Part shown: positions 1 to 7,891 of the stretch, one piece after another
Layout: each line of letters opens with the position of its first letter
Numbering within the stretch: the first letter of the stretch is position 1
NCBI RefSeq assembly: GCF_001461825.1
Contig: NZ_LLZC01000001.1
Coordinates: 62,001 to 126,000 of the forward strand
Length of the DNA stretch: 64,000 nucleotides
Direction: 5' to 3'
Source of the DNA: Bacillus velezensis
Lineage (GTDB): Bacteria > Bacillota > Bacilli > Bacillales > Bacillaceae
Notes under the pieces: model-generated
Seen by the model: only the letters and a program-made list of their open reading frames with translations
Told to the model about the DNA's origin: nothing
Database searches by the model: none
Program-made: the position numbers and the translations under genes

Positions 1-228
1 CGGCTTAGAATCGGGAGCCTGCTTTTTCAACGGTTTAAACAATCTTTGTGTCGTCGGTCCGAAGTTATCGGCAGGTTCTGAAATACCAAGCTCAATTTGA
101 AGCGCCCGTGTCAGACCGTAAATGGTATCCCAGCCCGTTTTTCCGTTTTCCGGCACTTTGTTGTACCCGTGTCTGCCTTTGTACGTCTCATTCAGCCATT
201 GTTGTGTTTCCAGGACCATTTCGTCCAT
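1..228 (-). CDS. ybfG: YbfG-like protein, N-terminal part (cut by window edge)
   Basis: The first 76 codons of a gene on the minus strand, running off the left edge. ATG at 228 is preceded by GGAGGG at 235-240. The visible protein begins MDEMVLETQQWLNETYKG and continues with NKVPENGKTGWDTIYGLTRALQ and FGPTTQRLF, the rhythm of a peptidoglycan-binding (PG_binding_1) repeat: helix, GxxGxxTxxxLxxxLQ, FGPxT. B. subtilis YbfG is a large protein with such repeats followed by a DUF1906 glycosidase-like domain; that part is outside the window. The gene name rests on this start and on synteny. No signal peptide is visible, which is also how I remember YbfG. Confidence 0.7.
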   Translation of the reverse strand, partial: MDEMVLETQQWLNETYKGRHGYNKVPENGKTGWDTIYGLTRALQIELGISEPADNFGPTTQRLFKPLKKQAPDSKP

Positions 229-528
229 TGTAATCCCTCCATTGCGTGTAGTGTGCGTTCATTCATAGGTGGCAAACGTATGACAGCTTGTCATGGGTTT
301 ATGAGTTTGTTCAAGCAGTGACAGCCCCATCATACAGCCGCAGCACAAACGCCGAAAGAGGCATTGATAGGAAAAGACCTCGCTATGACAATTGATACAA
401 AAACAACAAAATGAATAGCGTCTTAAAGTAACTTTATCACTTAATCAAAAATAACAAGAATCATAAGTAGTAGTCATATAGTCATTTCAAGGGCTGTTCA
501 CATCTCTTCCTGCGGTCAAAATGGTTAG

Positions 529-557
529 TTGGACGGATTTATGATTGGCTATATTGT
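529..557 (+). promoter_or_regulatory. SigA-type promoter for the 606 gene
   Basis: TTGGAC (529-534), 17-nt spacer, TATTGT (552-557), about 40 nt upstream of the AGGAAGGA ribosome site. The rest of the 229-605 gap is AT-rich and must also hold the minus-strand ybfG promoter; I see no gene in it. Confidence 0.45.
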
Positions 558-605
558 CATTAACATAAATAGGGTAAATAGTTACAGGAAGGAAGGATTT
601 TCTCG

Positions 606-1049
606 ATGAAAAGCAAAAAGATTTTTAAGTCGCTCATCATTATTTTTACTCTTTTAATCAGCGGAATTGGTTTTATGGCTTTTTCTTCTCCGCAAAAAGC
701 AGAGGCTAAAGACTGGCTTCATACTTATAAAAGCGGGTATTTCACTAACTATGTGATCAATACATATCACCCTAAATTCACTAAGACGACAAAAAAGTAC
801 AGCTTGAGAGCCGTGACTTTTAAATCCAACAGTAAAGGGAAGGGCACGTATAAAATATCCGTCCAAAAGCAAGTCAACGGCAAAGGTGCCTGGAAAACAA
901 TCAAAACCGCCAATGCAAAGAAAAATGGAACGACTTATTTTGAAACACCTTCGTTAAAAAAAGGAGATTCATACAGATTTAAATTGGTCAATCAGGGTTC
1001 GAAAAAACGTGTCAATTATAGTGCAAGATGGATTGTATTCGCTTCATAA
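606..1049 (+). CDS. small basic secreted protein, unknown function
   Basis: 147 residues. The N-terminus (MKSKKIF, then a hydrophobic run to about residue 27) is a Sec signal peptide with a good signal peptidase I site at AEA, residues 32-34, leaving a mature protein of about 113 residues. The mature part has no cysteine, is very rich in lysine and aromatic residues, and alternates short polar and hydrophobic stretches, suggesting an all-beta fold. ATG at 606 follows AGGAAGGA. It is a single-gene unit with its own promoter and a terminator at 1077. I do not recognise the family. Its base composition is more AT-rich than the flanking housekeeping genes, and it lies where B. subtilis carries mpr/ybfJ, so recent acquisition is plausible. 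Possible roles (antimicrobial, cell-wall-binding or inhibitor protein) are only guesses. Confidence 0.8.
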   Translation: MKSKKIFKSLIIIFTLLISGIGFMAFSSPQKAEAKDWLHTYKSGYFTNYVINTYHPKFTKTTKKYSLRAVTFKSNSKGKGTYKISVQKQVNGKGAWKTIKTANAKKNGTTYFETPSLKKGDSYRFKLVNQGSKKRVNYSARWIVFAS

Positions 1050-1076
1050 TGCCGATTTTCCGGTCTATAAAGTTTT

Positions 1077-1102
1077 AGCTGCTGCAGCTGCGGCAGCTTT
1101 TT
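1077..1102 (+). terminator. intrinsic terminator after the secreted-protein gene
   Basis: Nine-bp stem AGCTGCTGC / GCGGCAGCT with an AGCT loop, followed by TTTTT. Confidence 0.7.
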
Positions 1103-1312
1103 ATTTTCTCCGGAGCTCAACCGCCAGGGAGCCCGCACCTGTCTCTTCGGGCGTACGTTTGTATTCACCGCATCATTCTGGATTATGCGGAAAGGTACAT
1201 CGCTTCAATGATAAGCCAATCCCGGGTTCTTTTGATTCGTTTGAAAATGTTCTGATATAAAAAAGGCGTGCCGCGGTGTAAAATGGCTATATTGATAAAT
1301 ATGGAGGTTGAG

Positions 1313-1783
1313 ATGGATCAAGATTATATGACTGAGCTTGTCTCAGTCCAGCTGAAGAAAATCCGGTCGGAGAGAGGCTACACACAGGAGAAAATGGCGG
1401 ATGTGATCGGCCTTTCTAAAAAGTCGCTGGTGCAGATTGAGAAAGGGCGGGCGCTTGCGGAATGGCCGCACGTTGTGGCGGTTTGCGCGCTTTTCAGATC
1501 AAGTGAAACACTGCAATCCGTATTAGGAGATGATCCGCTGGAGGTCATTGAAACGGTTGCTCACCGCACAATTGACAGGCCGAAGGGGAAGACGATGGGC
1601 GGCAAGGTGTGGTGGAAAGCCATCGAGAAAAAAGGCGAGTTCCGCTTGCAGCAGCATTTGATTTCCCACCATTACCGCATCCTTGATTCCTATGATGATC
1701 TGTGGTTCAGCAGTTTTGAAAAGGCAGCGGCTTTGGAGCGGCTTGATGAGCTGTTCTTGGAGGCGGAAGAAGCGAAGCGCTGA
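1313..1783 (+). CDS. XRE-family helix-turn-helix regulator
   Basis: 156 residues. The N-terminal 65 residues form a lambda-Cro/XRE HTH (VQLKKIRSERGYTQEKMADV, then GLSKKSLVQIEKGRALAEWP). The C-terminal ~90 residues are a small domain with several Trp and Tyr that I cannot assign. The start is taken at ATG 1313 because GGAGG lies at 1303-1307; a longer reading from 1268 lacks a ribosome site. It is followed after 72 nt by an iron-type alcohol dehydrogenase gene on the same strand, so the two are probably co-transcribed and the regulator may control that enzyme. I know no orthologue at this place in B. subtilis 168. Confidence 0.8.
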   Translation: MDQDYMTELVSVQLKKIRSERGYTQEKMADVIGLSKKSLVQIEKGRALAEWPHVVAVCALFRSSETLQSVLGDDPLEVIETVAHRTIDRPKGKTMGGKVWWKAIEKKGEFRLQQHLISHHYRILDSYDDLWFSSFEKAAALERLDELFLEAEEAKR

Positions 1784-1855
1784 CGCACCTCCGGTTGATG
1801 TATTTTCTGACAAGTGGGAAAATATATATAAATTCCAGCCAAAGGAGAGATTCGA

Positions 1856-2926
1856 ATGAAGCCTGAAGATATCGTCCGAAGCGGCCCGAATCAGTACATA
1901 TGCAAGGAAGGAATCGCAAAAGAGCTTCCGGGGCTGCTGGAGACATTCAGAAAACCCGTTATTGTGACCGGAATCAAATCCTATCAGGCGTTCTCCGATT
2001 ACGGCGGCGGTTCTTCCTGGGATGTGATTCAGCATAAAGGATACTGTTCACCTGAGGCGGTGCGTAAGGTCTGTGAGCAGGCGGAAGATGCGGATGTGAT
2101 CATCGGTATCGGAGGCGGCACGATTTTGGATTTGGCAAAAGCGGCGGCAGACCGGCTTGATATAGAGGCTGTGATGGTTCCTTCCATTGCGGGGACGTGT
2201 GCGGCAAGTACGCCGTTAAGTGTCATGTATGATGAGAGCGGCAATTTTATCAGAGTGGATTATCATAAGCGTTCAAGCTATTTGACGCTTGTTGATCCGC
2301 TGTTTTTACTTTCCTCTCCCATTGAATATATGAAAAGCGGGATCGGTGATACGCTGGCGAAATGGTATGAGGCTGAGGCGGTCATCAGAAATACGGAGGA
2401 GGCGGCGCCGCTGATGGCGCAGGCGGGGCTGAGACAGGCGGAATATATCCGTAATCTGTTATTGCGTTACAGTGAAGCGGCCGTCGGAAGCATGGAGAAA
2501 GGCGAGCTGTCCGTGCCGTTCATCCATACGGCGGAAACGATCATTATGCTTGCGGGAACGGTCGGCGGGTATGGCGGCCGTTTGTGCAGGATGGCAGGGG
2601 CGCATGCGGTCCACAACGGACTCAGTTTTCTCCAGGAGACACATCAGGTGCTGCATGGCCAGAAGGTTGCTTACGGCATATTGGTGCAGCTCGCGCTCGA
2701 GAATCGGAGACCTGAGATTGAAGAGCTGCTTCCGTTTTACCGCCGGCTCGGTTTCCCTGTCAGCCTCTGTGATCTCGGCATCCTTGACAACCATGAGGAA
2801 GCCAAGCGCCGTATTGCTTCTCACGCCTGCCGGGCGGAAGAATCGTTATGTTTAATGGGGCAATATCGCGAGAAGGACGTGTCAGCTGCGATTGAATCGC
2901 TCGAATCAGCGCAAAAGACAGGATAG
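1856..2926 (+). CDS. iron-containing alcohol dehydrogenase family oxidoreductase
   Basis: 356 residues, the usual length for the glycerol dehydrogenase / group III alcohol dehydrogenase fold. The NAD-binding GGGTILDLAKAAAD motif is near residue 85. The metal-binding half carries GDTLAKWYEA near residue 160 and two histidine motifs: AHAVHNGL near 250 and HQVLHGQKVAYG near 263-274. These are the expected positions for the Fe/Zn ligands (one Asp, two His). It should therefore be a soluble NAD(P)-dependent dehydrogenase of a polyol, alcohol or keto acid; the substrate cannot be read. ATG 1856 follows AAAGGAGAG. It lies behind an XRE-type gene and ends in its own terminator, so the pair is a self-contained unit absent from the equivalent place in B. 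subtilis. Confidence 0.8.
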   Translation: MKPEDIVRSGPNQYICKEGIAKELPGLLETFRKPVIVTGIKSYQAFSDYGGGSSWDVIQHKGYCSPEAVRKVCEQAEDADVIIGIGGGTILDLAKAAADRLDIEAVMVPSIAGTCAASTPLSVMYDESGNFIRVDYHKRSSYLTLVDPLFLLSSPIEYMKSGIGDTLAKWYEAEAVIRNTEEAAPLMAQAGLRQAEYIRNLLLRYSEAAVGSMEKGELSVPFIHTAETIIMLAGTVGGYGGRLCRMAGAHAVHNGLSFLQETHQVLHGQKVAYGILVQLALENRRPEIEELLPFYRRLGFPVSLCDLGILDNHEEAKRRIASHACRAEESLCLMGQYREKDVSAAIESLESAQKTG

Positions 2927-2956
2927 AGCTTGTCATCTATCTTGTCTTTATTTTTT
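2913..2956 (+). terminator. intrinsic terminator overlapping the end of the dehydrogenase gene
   Basis: Arms AAAGACAGGATAGA and TCTATCTTGTCTTT (one G-T pair) around an 8-nt loop, then TATTTTTT. The left arm contains the end of the coding region. Confidence 0.8.
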
Positions 2957-3007
2957 GAATATTTCCGTTATAATGAGTGGGGTATAGAAAGGGAGGGGCC
3001 AAAGGAC

Positions 3008-4162
3008 ATGTATCAGGCGAAGAAGATGTTGTTATTAGGATCAGGCGAGCTGGGGAAAGAAGTCGTCATTGAAGCGCAGCGGCTCGGGGTTGTCACTGTA
3101 GCCGTTGACAGCTATGAGCATGCTCCCGCCATGCAGGCCGCGCACAAAAGCTATGTGATTGATATGCTTGATAAAGCGCAGGTCAGAGAAGTCATTGAGA
3201 AAGAAAAACCGGACTTGATCGTGCCGGAAGTGGAAGCCATTGCGACGGATGAGCTGCTGCAGCTTGAGGAAGAAGGTTTTCACGTCATTCCGAATGCGCG
3301 TGCGGCAAAGCTGACGATGGACCGTGAAGGCATCAGACGGCTTGCGGCAGAGACGCTTCATCTTCCGACTGCCGGCTATGAATTCGCGAATACATATGAA
3401 GAATTTAAAGAAGCGGCGGAAACAATCGGCTTTCCGTGCGTGGTAAAGCCGCTGATGAGCTCTTCCGGAAAAGGGCAAAGCGTGTGCCGCTCGGCTTCCG
3501 GGCTGAAAAGCTGCTGGGACATGGCGATGGAAGGCGGCCGGGTGAAAAACGGCCGGGTCATCGTTGAGGAATTCATTCCGTTTGAATCAGAAATCACTCT
3601 TCTGACAGTGCGCGCGGCGAACGGTACGTCCTTTTGCGCGCCGATCGGACATGAACAAAAAGACGGTGACTATATTGAATCATGGCAGCCTCATCATATG
3701 ACGGAACAGCAGATTGAAGAGGCGAAACACATTGCGAAAAGCATTACGGACGAGCTCGGCGGATACGGTTTGTTCGGGGTGGAGCTTTTCCTTACTGAAG
3801 ATAAAGTATATTTCAGCGAGGTGTCTCCCCGTCCGCATGATACGGGACTCGTTACGCTTGTGACGCAAAATTTGTCGGAGTTTGCGCTGCATGTCCGCGC
3901 GGTATTGGGATTCCCGATTCCGGAAATCACTCAGCTGTCGCCGGGGGCAAGCCGTCCGCTGAAGGCGCCAAAAGAGCTTGCTGATTATGCGGTTGAAGGT
4001 TTGGAGAAGGCTTTGGCGGTAAAAAGCACTCAGGTCCGCGTATTCGGTAAACCCGTCACGAAAGTTGGACGCCGTATGGCGGTTGCGCTTTCTGCAGCCG
4101 GGACCGTTGAAGAGGCCAGAGAAAGAGCGGCCGAAGCACTCAGTCATTTATCAATTACATAA
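3008..4162 (+). CDS. purT: formate-dependent phosphoribosylglycinamide formyltransferase (GAR transformylase 2)
   Basis: 384 residues, exactly the family length. It makes formyl-GAR from GAR, formate and ATP, the folate-independent third step of purine synthesis. Visible are the N-terminal pre-ATP-grasp domain (LLLGSGELGKEVVIEAQRLG), the ATP-grasp core (FPCVVKPLMSSSGKGQSV near 153-170, IVEEFIPFESEITLL near 195) and the metal-binding end GVELFLTEDKVYFSEVSPRP (265-285). ATG 3008 is chosen because GGGAGGGG sits at 2991-2998; the open frame reaches further upstream, but that part overlaps the preceding terminator. A TATAAT at 2969-2974 is a likely -10, with a poor -35. It is monocistronic, as in B. 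subtilis. Confidence 0.95.
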   Translation: MYQAKKMLLLGSGELGKEVVIEAQRLGVVTVAVDSYEHAPAMQAAHKSYVIDMLDKAQVREVIEKEKPDLIVPEVEAIATDELLQLEEEGFHVIPNARAAKLTMDREGIRRLAAETLHLPTAGYEFANTYEEFKEAAETIGFPCVVKPLMSSSGKGQSVCRSASGLKSCWDMAMEGGRVKNGRVIVEEFIPFESEITLLTVRAANGTSFCAPIGHEQKDGDYIESWQPHHMTEQQIEEAKHIAKSITDELGGYGLFGVELFLTEDKVYFSEVSPRPHDTGLVTLVTQNLSEFALHVRAVLGFPIPEITQLSPGASRPLKAPKELADYAVEGLEKALAVKSTQVRVFGKPVTKVGRRMAVALSAAGTVEEARERAAEALSHLSIT

Positions 4163-4171
4163 AATGATCTT

Positions 4172-4209
4172 AAAAGGCGTTTTTACCGTAATGGTAAGGC
4201 GCCTTTTTT
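4172..4209 (+). terminator. intrinsic terminator after purT
   Basis: Outer arms AAAAGGCG / CGCCTTTTTT with an inner TTACC-GGTAA hairpin. Confidence 0.8.
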
Positions 4210-4290
4210 GTTTGGACAGACTATATACTGGAAAACGGGGTTGTGAGATAATGTATGGGCCGCTTTGTATCAGTCAGACTTTTCAACTCT

Positions 4291-4316
4291 TGAAACTTTT
4301 TATGTCCGCAATCGTT
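4291..4316 (+). promoter_or_regulatory. possible ECF-sigma promoter upstream of pssA
   Basis: TGAAAC (4291-4296), 16 nt, CGTTAT (from 4313). In B. subtilis the pssA operon is under SigX, which recognises TGTAAC/CGTC-like elements. The match is partial and the site lies about 330 nt before pssA, so this is tentative. The remainder of the 4210-4643 gap shows no convincing gene. Confidence 0.35.
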
Positions 4317-4498
4317 ATATGTAATGTTCTCATTTCACTGAGAAGGAAATAACAATACATCATACGGCTTTTCATTCATCAAGAACGGACAATCCGGATC
4401 GCGGCATGGAATATTTAAGCAGGGTAATCCGGAATAGAGGAAACCATGATTGCTTACCTTAATATGAACGGCGAAAAAACAAAAAACACCAGATTAGA

Positions 4499-4528
4499 TT
4501 GTTCAAATAACACCAAATGCTGTATAAT
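4499..4528 (+). promoter_or_regulatory. SigA-type promoter for pssA-ybfM-psd
   Basis: TTGTTC (4499-4504), 18-nt spacer, TATAAT (4523-4528), about 115 nt upstream of pssA. Confidence 0.5.
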
Positions 4529-4643
4529 AAAAGAATTTGAATGATAGCATTGAAAGAGTTTCATTTTATGTTTCCGTAAAATGGAGTCTTTATGCATACG
4601 CAGTCCGATTTGATATGGTTTTAATTGGAGGTTTGTGTAAACT

Positions 4644-5177
4644 GTGAATTATATACCTAGTATGATTACAATTGGAAATTTTATTTGCGGGCTCTTATCG
4701 ATTCATTCCCTTTTGTATCATAATATACACTCTGCGGTGATCTTTATTTTCACCGGGATGTTTCTTGATTTCTTTGACGGTTTGGCCGCCCGTAAGCTGA
4801 ACGCGGTATCGGAGATGGGAAGAGAGCTTGACTCCTTTGCTGATCTCGTGACGTTCGGCGTAGCGCCGTCCATGCTCGCTTACAGTGTTTCACTATATAC
4901 GATTCCGTTCATCGGAATTTTAATCGCGCTTTCCTACAGCATCTGCGGGATGATCCGTCTTTCCAGATTTAATATTGAACAAAGCAAGCTGCCGACGTTT
5001 ATCGGGATGCCTATTCCGTTTGCGGGTATGTGTCTTGTCATTTTGAGCTTTATCAATAACGCTTTTCTTCTGGGGGCGGGAACGATCGCGCTCGGTTATT
5101 TAATGGTCAGCAACATTAAATTTCCGCACTTTAAAAAACAGGCGCCTGAAAACCTGGAGAGCAGAAGATGGAATTAG
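4644..5177 (+). CDS. pssA: CDP-diacylglycerol--serine O-phosphatidyltransferase (phosphatidylserine synthase)
   Basis: 177 residues. A membrane CDP-alcohol phosphatidyltransferase that forms phosphatidylserine from CDP-diacylglycerol and serine, the first committed step to phosphatidylethanolamine. The signature D-G-x2-A-R-x8-G-x3-D-x3-D is present as FDGLAARKLNAVSEMGRELD with the following SFADLV, near residues 43-67. It is followed by several hydrophobic helices. The start is GTG 4644, with GGAGG at 4627-4631 (12-nt spacing, rather long). First gene of a translationally coupled operon: the end overlaps ybfM by 10 nt. Confidence 0.95.
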   Translation: MNYIPSMITIGNFICGLLSIHSLLYHNIHSAVIFIFTGMFLDFFDGLAARKLNAVSEMGRELDSFADLVTFGVAPSMLAYSVSLYTIPFIGILIALSYSICGMIRLSRFNIEQSKLPTFIGMPIPFAGMCLVILSFINNAFLLGAGTIALGYLMVSNIKFPHFKKQAPENLESRRWN

Positions 5178-5656
5178 TTCAGCAATTAATATCCGATTAC
5201 GGATATATCGCAATTTTTCTTATGCTGACACTCGGAATTATCGGATTGCCTATTCCGGATGAAGTCATGATGACGCTTGTGGGCTACTTCGCTCATTTAA
5301 ACGTGCTGAATTACGGGCTCTCCATTCTGGTCAGCTTTATCGGAGCGCTCCTTGGGATGATTATCAGCTACTTCATCGGCAGAAAAGCCGGCCGGCCGTT
5401 TATTAATAAGTTCGGGAAATGGGTCGGCCTGAAGGAAAAGAGGATGGAGAAAGTAGACAGGTGGATGAAGAAGTACGGGCCGTACACCATTATTTTAGGT
5501 TATTTCATCCCCGGCATCAGACACGTGACCTGCTACTTTTCCGGAATCGGCAGAATGGAATTCAAAACCTACTTATGCTTCGCCGCCATCGGAGCGTTTT
5601 TATGGTGTTTTATTTTTATTACTATAGGAAAATTCATAGGAGTAATCAATGTTTAA
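5168..5656 (+). CDS. ybfM: DedA-family membrane protein
   Basis: 162 residues, with hydrophobic segments near residues 12-32, 45-70 and at the C-terminus. It carries DedA/SNARE-associated motifs: IGLPIPDEVMM near the start, SYFIGRKAGRPF and the conserved FIPGIRHVTCYFSGIGRM around 115-132. DedA proteins are proton-coupled lipid or undecaprenyl-phosphate flippases. Sitting between pssA and psd and overlapping both, this one may move a phospholipid intermediate; that is inference from context. ATG 5168 lies within the pssA end. Confidence 0.85.
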   Translation: MELVQQLISDYGYIAIFLMLTLGIIGLPIPDEVMMTLVGYFAHLNVLNYGLSILVSFIGALLGMIISYFIGRKAGRPFINKFGKWVGLKEKRMEKVDRWMKKYGPYTIILGYFIPGIRHVTCYFSGIGRMEFKTYLCFAAIGAFLWCFIFITIGKFIGVINV

Positions 5657-6464
5657 TACTGCCGCTAAAGTTCTTTACCGTTCATTGATTGAACTGACTA
5701 ATAATCGATTGACGTCTTATCTCATTAAAAACTTCTGTGAATCGAAACTGAGCAAGCCGGTGATTCCGCTGTTTTCCAGACACTATCGCATCAATTGGAA
5801 TGAAACGGAACGCACGGCTTCTGACTTTGATTCACTGGCGTCATTTTTCATTCGTGATATTAATTTGAATCTCCGCCCCGTGGCAAAAGAGAAGAACGCC
5901 ATCGTCAGCCCGGTGGACGGCGTCGTTCAGACGGTGGGCATGATTAATCCCAATCAAACTTTCATGGTAAAAGGGAAGGATTACTCGTTCGCCGAACTGA
6001 CGGGGTTTAAAAGCGCCGATCACAAGTATAACGGCGGGTGTTTTGCCGTGCTTTACCTTAGCCCGAGACATTACCACCGCTTCCATTCTCCCGTCAGCTG
6101 CACGTATCAGAAGCTGGCCGAGCTGGGGAAACGCTCCTATCCCGTTAATACGATGGGGTTAAAGTACGGGAAAGATGTGCTCTCAAAAAATTACCGTTAT
6201 GTGTACGAGCTGACCCGTGCTGATCAGCAGATGCTCATGATTCCGGTAGGTGCGATGAATATTAACTCGATCGTTCAGACAAACACCGGAAACAGGCTTG
6301 AGACGGGGGAAGAGCTGGGCTATTTTTCATTTGGATCGACCGTTATTTTAGTATTCGAGAAAGATATGTTTACCCCTTCGGATAACCTGACTGAAGGCCG
6401 TGAATTACAGGTCGGCCAGATCATCGGTTATGCGGAGTCACAGGAGGAGGCGTCCGCTTTATAA
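5649..6464 (+). CDS. psd: phosphatidylserine decarboxylase proenzyme
   Basis: 271 residues, a little longer than usual (about 263). It converts phosphatidylserine to phosphatidylethanolamine with a pyruvoyl cofactor made by self-cleavage at a Gly-Ser bond. The catalytic Asp is in SPVDG (D90), the His in RHYHRFHSP (around H146), and the cleavage site is FGST with Ser230, giving a 229-residue beta and 42-residue alpha chain. ATG 5649 overlaps the ybfM end by 8 nt, so pssA-ybfM-psd is tightly coupled. A terminator folds over its last codons. Confidence 0.95.
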   Translation: MFNTAAKVLYRSLIELTNNRLTSYLIKNFCESKLSKPVIPLFSRHYRINWNETERTASDFDSLASFFIRDINLNLRPVAKEKNAIVSPVDGVVQTVGMINPNQTFMVKGKDYSFAELTGFKSADHKYNGGCFAVLYLSPRHYHRFHSPVSCTYQKLAELGKRSYPVNTMGLKYGKDVLSKNYRYVYELTRADQQMLMIPVGAMNINSIVQTNTGNRLETGEELGYFSFGSTVILVFEKDMFTPSDNLTEGRELQVGQIIGYAESQEEASAL

Positions 6465-6482
6465 AAGCTGCTCCTCTTTTTT
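6444..6482 (+). terminator. terminator at the end of the pssA operon
   Basis: GAGGAG / CTCCTC arms with an inner GCTTT-AAGC stem, followed by TTTTTT. It begins inside the psd coding region. Confidence 0.7.
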
Positions 6483-6506
6483 ATATGGTGTAAGGAAGTG
6501 AACATT

Positions 6507-6782
6507 ATGGAAGAAAAGGATTTGGCAAAGCTGATAGAACAGTACCGGCATACAGGCGATCAGCAAATTCTTGAAGCCGTGCGGGACGCATGCCGGCCTG
6601 TCGTTGAGGCGCTCATCTCAGAACTGGCTGAAGACAGCGCCGATCTTCTGCGGACAAAAGGCCGTGAACGTTTTCCGTTTATTATCGGCAAGTATCAGAC
6701 CGCGGCCGGCCTTTCGCTTGAGACCTTTTTGCGCAATACGTATCGGTTTTATTTTCAGCAGGTTTTAAAAGGCGAAGCGTGA
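6507..6782 (+). CDS. ybfN: small protein YbfN, function unknown
   Basis: 91 residues, acidic and largely helical (MEEKDLAKLIEQYRHTGDQQ, then VRDACRPVVEALISEL), with no signal peptide or membrane segment. The ATG at 6507 is preferred over GTG 6498 because the AAGGAAG ribosome site (6492-6498) overlaps the latter. The helical pattern vaguely resembles the N-terminal part of sporulation sigma factors or small regulators, but I make no functional claim. Named by position between psd and trhO. Confidence 0.75.
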   Translation: MEEKDLAKLIEQYRHTGDQQILEAVRDACRPVVEALISELAEDSADLLRTKGRERFPFIIGKYQTAAGLSLETFLRNTYRFYFQQVLKGEA

Positions 6783-6886
6783 CTGGAAGAAAGAGTACGG
6801 ACGGAAATGTTCATCTTTCGCCCGTTTTCCTGTATGATATAGTAGAGTGTGCGATCATTAATATAATTGAACAGGGTGTATAAATC

Positions 6887-7855
6887 ATGGAAAAACAATA
6901 TAGAGTTTTACTTTATTATAAATATGTAAAGATTGATGAGCCTGAGGAGTTCACGGCTCAGCATTTGAAGTTTTGTAAGGAGCTCGGTCTGTTAGGCCGT
7001 ATTTTGATTTCTGAGGAAGGCATTAACGGTACGGTGTCCGGAACGGTTGAACAGACGGAACAATACATGAATGCGCTGAAAGCTGATCCGCGCTTTGCCG
7101 ACATGCCGATCAAAATTGACGAGGCTGACGGACATGCATTCCGCAAAATGTTTGTGCGCCATAAAAAAGAATTGGTGACGCTTCGTCTCGAAGATGATGT
7201 TGATCCGAATGTCACGACGGGCAAGCATTTGAAACCGAAAGACTTTTATGAGCAAATGCAGGACCCTGACACGATCGTGATCGACGCCAGAAACGACTAT
7301 GAGTATGATCTCGGTCATTTCCGCGGAGCGGTCAGACCTGATATTGAGGCGTTCCGTGAGCTGCCGGACTGGATTGAAGAGCACAAAGACATGCTTGAAG
7401 GCAAAAAAATCCTCACGTACTGCACAGGCGGCGTACGCTGTGAGAAATTTTCCGGCTGGCTGCTGAAGAAGGGCTTTGAAGACGTGTCCCAGCTTGACGG
7501 CGGTATCGTCACTTACGGTAAAGATCCTGAAGTGCAAGGGCAGCTGTGGGACGGACAGTGCTACGTGTTTGACGAAAGAATCAGCGTACCGGTCAACCGC
7601 GTAGAGCACGTTATCATCGGAAAAGATTATTTCACGGGTGAGCCGTGCGAGCGTTATGTGAACTGCGCAAATCCGGCATGTAATAAAAAAATGATCTGCA
7701 CACCTGAGAATGAATACAAATACATGCGCAGCTGCAGTCACGAATGCCGTACGAACGAACGCAACATGTATGTGAAAGAGCACGAAATGACTCAGGAAGA
7801 AATCAATGAACGCCTTGCTTTGATTGAAAAAGAGGATCATGCGGCGATTGATTAA
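6887..7855 (+). CDS. trhO: tRNA uridine(34) hydroxylase, rhodanese domain (TrhO)
   Basis: 322 residues. TrhO hydroxylates U34 of certain tRNAs (ho5U) with molecular oxygen. The N-terminal ~100 residues are the acylphosphatase-like domain ([24 protein letters not shown]). A rhodanese domain follows at about 125-215, with active-site loop CTGGVRC (C179 and C185). The C-terminus is Cys-rich ([19 protein letters not shown]) as in the long TrhO/YbfQ subtype. B. subtilis calls it ybfQ; ybfO and ybfP, which precede it there, are missing here. ATG 6887 has a weak site (AGGGTG). Confidence 0.92.
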   Translation: MEKQYRVLLYYKYVKIDEPEEFTAQHLKFCKELGLLGRILISEEGINGTVSGTVEQTEQYMNALKADPRFADMPIKIDEADGHAFRKMFVRHKKELVTLRLEDDVDPNVTTGKHLKPKDFYEQMQDPDTIVIDARNDYEYDLGHFRGAVRPDIEAFRELPDWIEEHKDMLEGKKILTYCTGGVRCEKFSGWLLKKGFEDVSQLDGGIVTYGKDPEVQGQLWDGQCYVFDERISVPVNRVEHVIIGKDYFTGEPCERYVNCANPACNKKMICTPENEYKYMRSCSHECRTNERNMYVKEHEMTQEEINERLALIEKEDHAAID

Positions 7856-7858
7856 TAG

Positions 7859-7887
7859 AAAAGACCACCAATGAGGTGGTCTTTTTT
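7859..7887. terminator. bidirectional terminator between trhO and gltP
   Basis: AAAAGACCACC / GGTGGTCTTTTTT, ATGA-type loop, with A and T tracts on both sides so that it can serve both convergent genes. Confidence 0.85.
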
Positions 7888-7891
7888 GTGT

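Noticed and set aside
1009..1260. 83-codon frame after the secreted-protein gene
   Set aside because: It starts inside the previous gene, crosses a terminator and contains low-complexity alanine runs made by the terminator stem.
4254..4352. 33-codon frame in the gap before pssA
   Set aside because: No convincing ribosome site, and it overlaps the possible ECF promoter at 4291-4316.
6992..7840. 282-codon open frame opposite trhO
   Set aside because: It is antisense to a clear conserved gene, is rich in Phe, His and Arg as expected from reversed codon bias, and has no ribosome site.
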